Shown here piece after piece: positions 59,975 to 64,000 of a stretch of 64,000 nucleotides of DNA. The DNA comes from JAMZMI01 sp963848175. Its GTDB lineage: Bacteria; Bacteroidota; Bacteroidia; Cytophagales; Cyclobacteriaceae. Below the pieces are notes generated by a model, which did no database searches, was not told the DNA's origin, and worked only from the letters and a program-made list of their open reading frames with translations. Every line of letters begins with the position of its first letter. Positions within the stretch are counted from its first letter, which is position 1. The stretch is from NCBI GenBank assembly GCA_963848175.1, contig CAWKCO010000011.1, forward strand, positions 558,001 to 622,000, in the 5' to 3' direction. Made by a program: the position numbers and the translations under genes.

Positions 59975-62391
59975 TTAAGAGGTAGTTTTATACTCACTGT
60001 AGTTCCTTCACCTAGATTAGAATCAAATTTAATCTCACCACCATGTTCGCGTATGATATTGTAGCAAATTGAGAGCCCTAGTCCCGTGCCTTTACCAGGT
60101 TCTTTTGTTGTAAAAAATGGATCGGTAATTTTGGGTAAATTATCCTCGCTGATTCCCTCTCCATTGTCTTTCACTTCGATGATTGCATGATCCGCGTTTA
60201 GGGAGGTCGTAATTTCTACCTTTCCTTCGCCACTGATCGCCTGAGACGCATTGCTAATGATATTGACAAAAACTTGATGCAGTCGACCAACATTTCCAAG
60301 AACAATGATTTCTTCGGTTGAGTATTTTTTAATAATTTCTACTCGATCCAAAAGTTGACTATTGACCATGGTCAAACAATTTTCAATGATCGTATTGACA
60401 TTACAATCCTCATTATTAGTTCTATTTTCCCTACTAAATAGATTCAGGCTTTTAACAATATTGGTAGCTCTGTCCAATCCAATTTTCAAGGTCTTCAAAT
60501 AGCTTTTCGCATCCATATCCTCACCCGAGTCTCCTTCCTCTTGAAAGTATTGCTCCAAGCCAACGTAAGCTCCCATGATGAAATTGAGTGGATTGTTGAT
60601 CTCGTGAGCTACTCCTGCCGTGAGTACCCCTAAAGAAGCCATTTTTTCAGATTGTAAAAGTTGTGTTTGAGTCTCCTTAAGGTGATCCAGTGTAACGCGT
60701 AACTCTGAGTTTTGTGAATTGATAATTTTACTCTGGTTGAAGAGCTCATTATTAGCAAATTCGAGTTCTTCGTTTATCGCCTTGAGATTTTGAGTTTTTT
60801 CCTCTACAAGGAGTTCCAGCCTCTCCTGATGTGCTTTGAGTTCAGTTTGTACCTGTCTCAGTTTGGAGATGTCCACCATGGTTACGATCACACGTGAAAA
60901 AGACTCTGGTTCTTTAGAAATATTCAGCCACTTTACGATCAGATCAATCCTTTCTCCTCGTGCTTTCCATCTACTTGTTTCAAATGAGAATGTATGCGTG
61001 CCTTGTATGATACACATAAATTCTGGAAGAAGACCCGAGAGCTTTTTTGAGCTCTCCAAGCGTTCGTAAATTTCAATACTTTTATCAATATCTGTTATTT
61101 CAAACAAATCTAATGCTGCCTTGTTAACATTGATAAAACGCATTCTCCGGGCACATTCCATATTGAGCTCAGTATACTCATCATTACTTATTGGCGTATT
61201 TTTGTCAAGGTTCAAAGTGTCTATAAATGCTTTTACCTCCGAGAAATCTATTTCCCAGATGGCTTCAGGTGCATTATTAAACAGCGATAGAAACTTTTCA
61301 TTGCTCTGTTTGAGCTCTATGGTGCGTTCATCTATTTTTTGTTCCAATTGAGCGTTGTGTTTCTTTTTTAATTGGAAAAATCGAAAAATAGTAAAACCCA
61401 ACAAAGCCAACATGCCTGCTAATGCGAAAGAATAAGACAACAAGCGTCTTTGGTTCAAAATGAAAGCATCTTGCTCATCCAGAGTTTCATTCTTCACTAA
61501 GATCTCACGCTGAAGCTTTTTTAGTTCTTCTTTATTTCTATTGATCTGAATGGTCAGGTTGTCTTGGAGTTCAAGCTGGTTTTTGATTTTTGAATTAATC
61601 GCAAACACTTTTTCATTTTGGGCTGTAATTTCGTTGGTGAGCTGATCAATGGTTTTAGTTTTAGCAGCGATGTTTTCAAACTGTTGCTTGAGTCTTTGTC
61701 TTGTAGTTACAATGCTATCTGCAAAAGCCGAAATAGTACTGTCTTGTGATCGGAGGGTTTGGTTTTTGGAAGCAACCAAATGCTCTAGGTTGCTTATTTT
61801 GATCGATTCTTGTTTCAATTGATTCGTCGTACTATCCAAGCGCATTTGTGTCTTAAAAAAAAGATCCTTTATGTCAACTTCCGTTCCACCATATAGCAAA
61901 AGGTCGTCAACATAATCAAGGCCAGATAAGATCAGGTTCTGCTTATTGACTTGAAAACTCACGTTCTTCTTGTAACTCTTCGTAAAATTGATGACAAATG
62001 TCAATGGGTTTTCCAATTGGTCCGTGACCATCAAAATGCTATTCCTTTGGCAAAAGGAGAGTATTTGATCTATACTTTCGTAGTATGCCGCATCTACAAA
62101 AATAATTTGAGAACGTTCATTTAGGCTTAATTTATTTTGAACAGTGATATTGAGCGATCTTCTTGCTATTTTCTTTTTCTGAGCAATTTTAGAAAGTTCA
62201 TCCACCAATTCTGGTCTATCTCCGATCACGTCAATATTAAATGTCTGACCTTTGTCCAATGGAGGCCAACTTATAAAATCGCTAATATGGTAAAGTACAT
62301 TCGCTTTTATTCTATCCTCCGGACATTGAGCATTTGCGCTCAAAGAGACGAACACTACAAAAAGCGAATACAGGAGCAACCGAATTGGCAT
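59971..62391 (-). CDS. Hybrid-input sensor histidine kinase with YfiR/DUF4154, PAS and coiled coils
   Basis: This 806-residue protein has a signal peptide (LLLYSLFVVFVSLSANA-Q) and a YfiR-like DUF4154 domain in the periplasm (about 25-170, KANVLYHISDFISWPP; IIFVDAAYYESIDQIL). Long coiled coils (about 185-305) lead to a membrane helix (LLSYSFALAGMLALLGFTIF), a PAS domain (about 365-510), a second coiled coil, HisKA with GVAHEINNPLNF (His near 595) and HATPase_c (GTGLGLSICYNI). YfiR usually acts as a separate protein on a diguanylate cyclase, so this fusion to a kinase is notable. No regulator gene is adjacent. Confidence 0.9.
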   Translation of the reverse strand: MPIRLLLYSLFVVFVSLSANAQCPEDRIKANVLYHISDFISWPPLDKGQTFNIDVIGDRPELVDELSKIAQKKKIARRSLNITVQNKLSLNERSQIIFVDAAYYESIDQILSFCQRNSILMVTDQLENPLTFVINFTKSYKKNVSFQVNKQNLILSGLDYVDDLLLYGGTEVDIKDLFFKTQMRLDSTTNQLKQESIKISNLEHLVASKNQTLRSQDSTISAFADSIVTTRQRLKQQFENIAAKTKTIDQLTNEITAQNEKVFAINSKIKNQLELQDNLTIQINRNKEELKKLQREILVKNETLDEQDAFILNQRRLLSYSFALAGMLALLGFTIFRFFQLKKKHNAQLEQKIDERTIELKQSNEKFLSLFNNAPEAIWEIDFSEVKAFIDTLNLDKNTPISNDEYTELNMECARRMRFINVNKAALDLFEITDIDKSIEIYERLESSKKLSGLLPEFMCIIQGTHTFSFETSRWKARGERIDLIVKWLNISKEPESFSRVIVTMVDISKLRQVQTELKAHQERLELLVEEKTQNLKAINEELEFANNELFNQSKIINSQNSELRVTLDHLKETQTQLLQSEKMASLGVLTAGVAHEINNPLNFIMGAYVGLEQYFQEEGDSGEDMDAKSYLKTLKIGLDRATNIVKSLNLFSRENRTNNEDCNVNTIIENCLTMVNSQLLDRVEIIKKYSTEEIIVLGNVGRLHQVFVNIISNASQAISGEGKVEITTSLNADHAIIEVKDNGEGISEDNLPKITDPFFTTKEPGKGTGLGLSICYNIIREHGGEIKFDSNLGEGTTVSIKLPLN

Positions 62392-62607
62392 GAGTTGGAT
62401 AAAACTAATAGACTAGGGTAAAAAAGGTACTAAATTTTACTTATGAAATGGCTGACTGTATTACAGAGAATACAATTTAATTAGAAATTGTGATAAATAA
62501 GAGGGGGTTGATTGCAAATGCATAGTCAATAATGCCGCCTAGATCAGTTGCACCTATTACAACTAATTGCCGAATTTGGTAGTCTTTACGGTCTAAATAA
62601 AAATGCC

Positions 62608-63027
62608 ATGAAAATTGTTTATCTGATATCCATATTGTGTGCAATGAGCATTCTTGCATGTGAAGATTCTTTATCTCCCGACCATGCTTTTGAGCTTGGA
62701 GATACTGTTGCAATTAACCTGCGGGATATATACCACAATGAGGCCAATGAGATAGCCCTTTCATATGACTCACTGCTGAGTGATTCGCGATGTGCTACTG
62801 ATGTTGTATGTATTTGGCAAGGGAACGCCTCCCTTGAAATGACAATAGCTAATCTTCAATCAAAGGAAAAACTAAATCTGAATACACATGGTGGAAAAGA
62901 CTACCCAGCAGAAGCCAGTGTCCTGGGGTTCACAGTTCATTTGATAGAATTATGGCCTGCTCCATGTACTACTTGCAAATTTTCGCAAGACGCTTACACT
63001 GCAAAGGTGGTAGTAACCAAAAAGTAA
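62608..63027 (+). CDS. Putative lipoprotein of unknown function
   Basis: From the ATG at 62,608 the protein has 139 residues with lipobox SILAC (MKIVYLISILCAMSILACED). The mature part holds paired cysteines (RCATDVVCIWQGNAS; PAPCTTCKFSQDAY) and looks like a small secreted beta-domain. An in-frame start at 62,548 is rejected because it would bury the signal. It converges with the last gene. Confidence 0.75.
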   Translation: MKIVYLISILCAMSILACEDSLSPDHAFELGDTVAINLRDIYHNEANEIALSYDSLLSDSRCATDVVCIWQGNASLEMTIANLQSKEKLNLNTHGGKDYPAEASVLGFTVHLIELWPAPCTTCKFSQDAYTAKVVVTKK

Positions 63028-63041
63028 AAGAGATAAGATGT

Positions 63042-63092
63042 TCTGCAAACGTATTTCTTCCCTTAGAAATTAAGAACAAATACGTTTGCAGA
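63042..63092. terminator. Perfect 15-bp inverted repeat between convergent genes
   Basis: TCTGCAAACGTATTT (63,042-63,056) and its exact complement (63,078-63,092) enclose a 21-base loop. It lies between stops at 63,027 and 63,112. The lack of a T-run makes a factor-dependent or bidirectional terminator more likely than a simple intrinsic one. Confidence 0.6.
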
Positions 63093-63111
63093 TAGGTATC
63101 AATATTGCATT

Positions 63112-63567
63112 CTATTGTCCACAGATAAATTCGTAGTTCTGAACGAGAACCTCACCATTATCATAAGCGTAAGTGACCTGAGTAGGATAATCGTCACTAT
63201 TGTAAACATACGTTGCAGACACGCTCCCATCTAGAATAGTCTCTGTACTGTCCCATCCTATCATGCTCGATAGATTGTTGGTGGTAAAGGGCAAGAATTC
63301 AAAATCAATACAATCGTCACAAGCCCAAAGTCCAGAGTTAAGTATCGGGTTAATTTTATCATCGCATGTATAATATCTCACTCGGTAGAGTGTGTTGGTT
63401 AAATTGTATTCCTCAGACCGATTTGGGTTTTTTGAGCCGGTATCTGGGTATTCAAGATAGATCGCATAGTCAAAAATGAGAGAGCCACCACTGGGACGAT
63501 ATTCTTCAATTGAAGAGATTTGATCATCGCTGTTGTAGTTAAAAACCACTTTTCTACTCATCTCCAA
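63112..63567 (-). CDS. YD-repeat-like exported protein, C-terminal segment
   Basis: The 151 residues contain YD-like turns (VVFNYNSDDQISSIEEYRPS; ATYVYNSDDYPTQVTYAYDN) and end YEFICGQ. It continues the segment at 63,612 after a frameshift. The Met at 63,567 is internal. Such proteins in Bacteroidota are surface lipoproteins of unknown role. Confidence 0.65.
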   Translation of the reverse strand: MEMSRKVVFNYNSDDQISSIEEYRPSGGSLIFDYAIYLEYPDTGSKNPNRSEEYNLTNTLYRVRYYTCDDKINPILNSGLWACDDCIDFEFLPFTTNNLSSMIGWDSTETILDGSVSATYVYNSDDYPTQVTYAYDNGEVLVQNYEFICGQ

Positions 63568-63611
63568 ACCGCTACCAAAATCCTCCAGTTCTTGCCTTTC
63601 AATCAGTTGAC

Positions 63612-64000
63612 CTAATCCATTAAAAATAAATCTTCTCTAGAGCTGCCAGTGGTCTTGAGCACTTGAGTGAGCTGACCAGTGCCGTTATAGCTGAGTACGC
63701 GCTGAGAGGTATCACTACTGTAATTGTCGGTCAAAGTCGAGCTAATTAATTGTCCACTCCCATTGTAGGTCAAAATCCATTCCTCTACGTCAGAATCCTC
63801 TACCACTTCGTATTTAGGTCATTTGGCAACCTGTGATGACCACCTCTCCCAAATCAATGTTCACAGTGTCCACACTTTTATCGACTGTTAGATTAAAAAC
63901 GATGGTACCACCCTGAAGGGAAGCATCAACTAAGATGTTGTAAAAAGTCTTTGGTAAAGGATTGGCTATTGAGGTATTGAAGGTTCGGTCAACGGTGCTT
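63612..64000 (-). pseudogene. YD-repeat-like exported protein, upstream segments, cut by window edge
   Basis: From the window edge the frame reads NPLPKTFYNILVDASLQGGT, VFNLTVDKSVDTVNIDLGEV and VITGCQMT (stop near 63,828). One frame over it resumes KYEVVEDSDVEEWILTYNGS, then YNGTGQLTQVLKTTGSS, and breaks again near 63,612. Two frameshifts split this gene, and its start is outside the window. Confidence 0.55.

Overview
The window is a piece of a Bacteroidota chromosome, most likely from a marine, gliding-type Cytophagales relative. The evidence is SprB-type repeat proteins, type IX secretion (T9SS) sorting domains of both kinds (type A and the gliding-motility CHU_C type B), BspA-like surface repeats, a TonB receptor with a carboxypeptidase-like N-terminus, DUF4834, DUF4212, an NqrF-type enzyme, and promoters carrying the Bacteroidota -7 motif TAnnTTTG. 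The exact genus cannot be read from the sequence.

Positions 1-36,000 are accessory. An IS3-family element (1-1248) is followed by a minus-strand surface-protein operon reading from about 22,080 down to 1412: a large secreted protein of unknown family (17,430-22,081, badly broken), a fibronectin type III protein (14,997-17,152), a giant SprB-repeat adhesin of about 9 kb ending in a type A T9SS sorting domain (5847-14,997), and an FG-GAP/Ig-like protein ending in a CHU_C type B sorting domain (1412-5850). Next come a broken BspA-like lipoprotein (22,529-24,022) and a toxin-antitoxin graveyard (24,340-29,749). The graveyard holds an excisionase-like/PIN pair, a duplicated VapC remnant with an IS21 element inserted in one copy, and a broken ParE pair.

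The most interesting stretch is 29,944-35,970, a probable polymorphic-toxin locus. A secreted carrier (signal peptide, fibronectin domain, HELGHG zinc-peptidase motif) runs after one frameshift into a DUF5675/L,D-transpeptidase-like C-terminal tip. A gene with a signal peptide follows, fitting a periplasmic immunity protein. Downstream lies an orphan M15 peptidoglycan-peptidase tip whose stop codon overlaps the start of a second exported protein. A repeated upstream element (22,141; 24,141; 35,978) links the carrier, the BspA-like gene and the head of the surface operon.

Positions 36,000-64,000 are mostly core genes, and there is no broken reading frame from 42.7 to 62.4 kb. They are: a sensor kinase with a solute-binding domain, tRNA-Ala(GGC), purU, a TonB receptor (one frameshift) under a palindromic operator, nqrF, accD, DUF4834, carB, a PaaE-like reductase, an acetate module (acs, SSS symporter, DUF4212), an NUMOD4-like protein, an apbE/methyltransferase/ZIP operon, ruvB, a SelW-like protein and a YfiR-domain hybrid kinase. 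Two lipoprotein-type genes close the window, the last one broken.

The contrast between dozens of frameshifts in the accessory half and almost none in the core half is itself a main observation. It could be real decay or a region-specific assembly problem.
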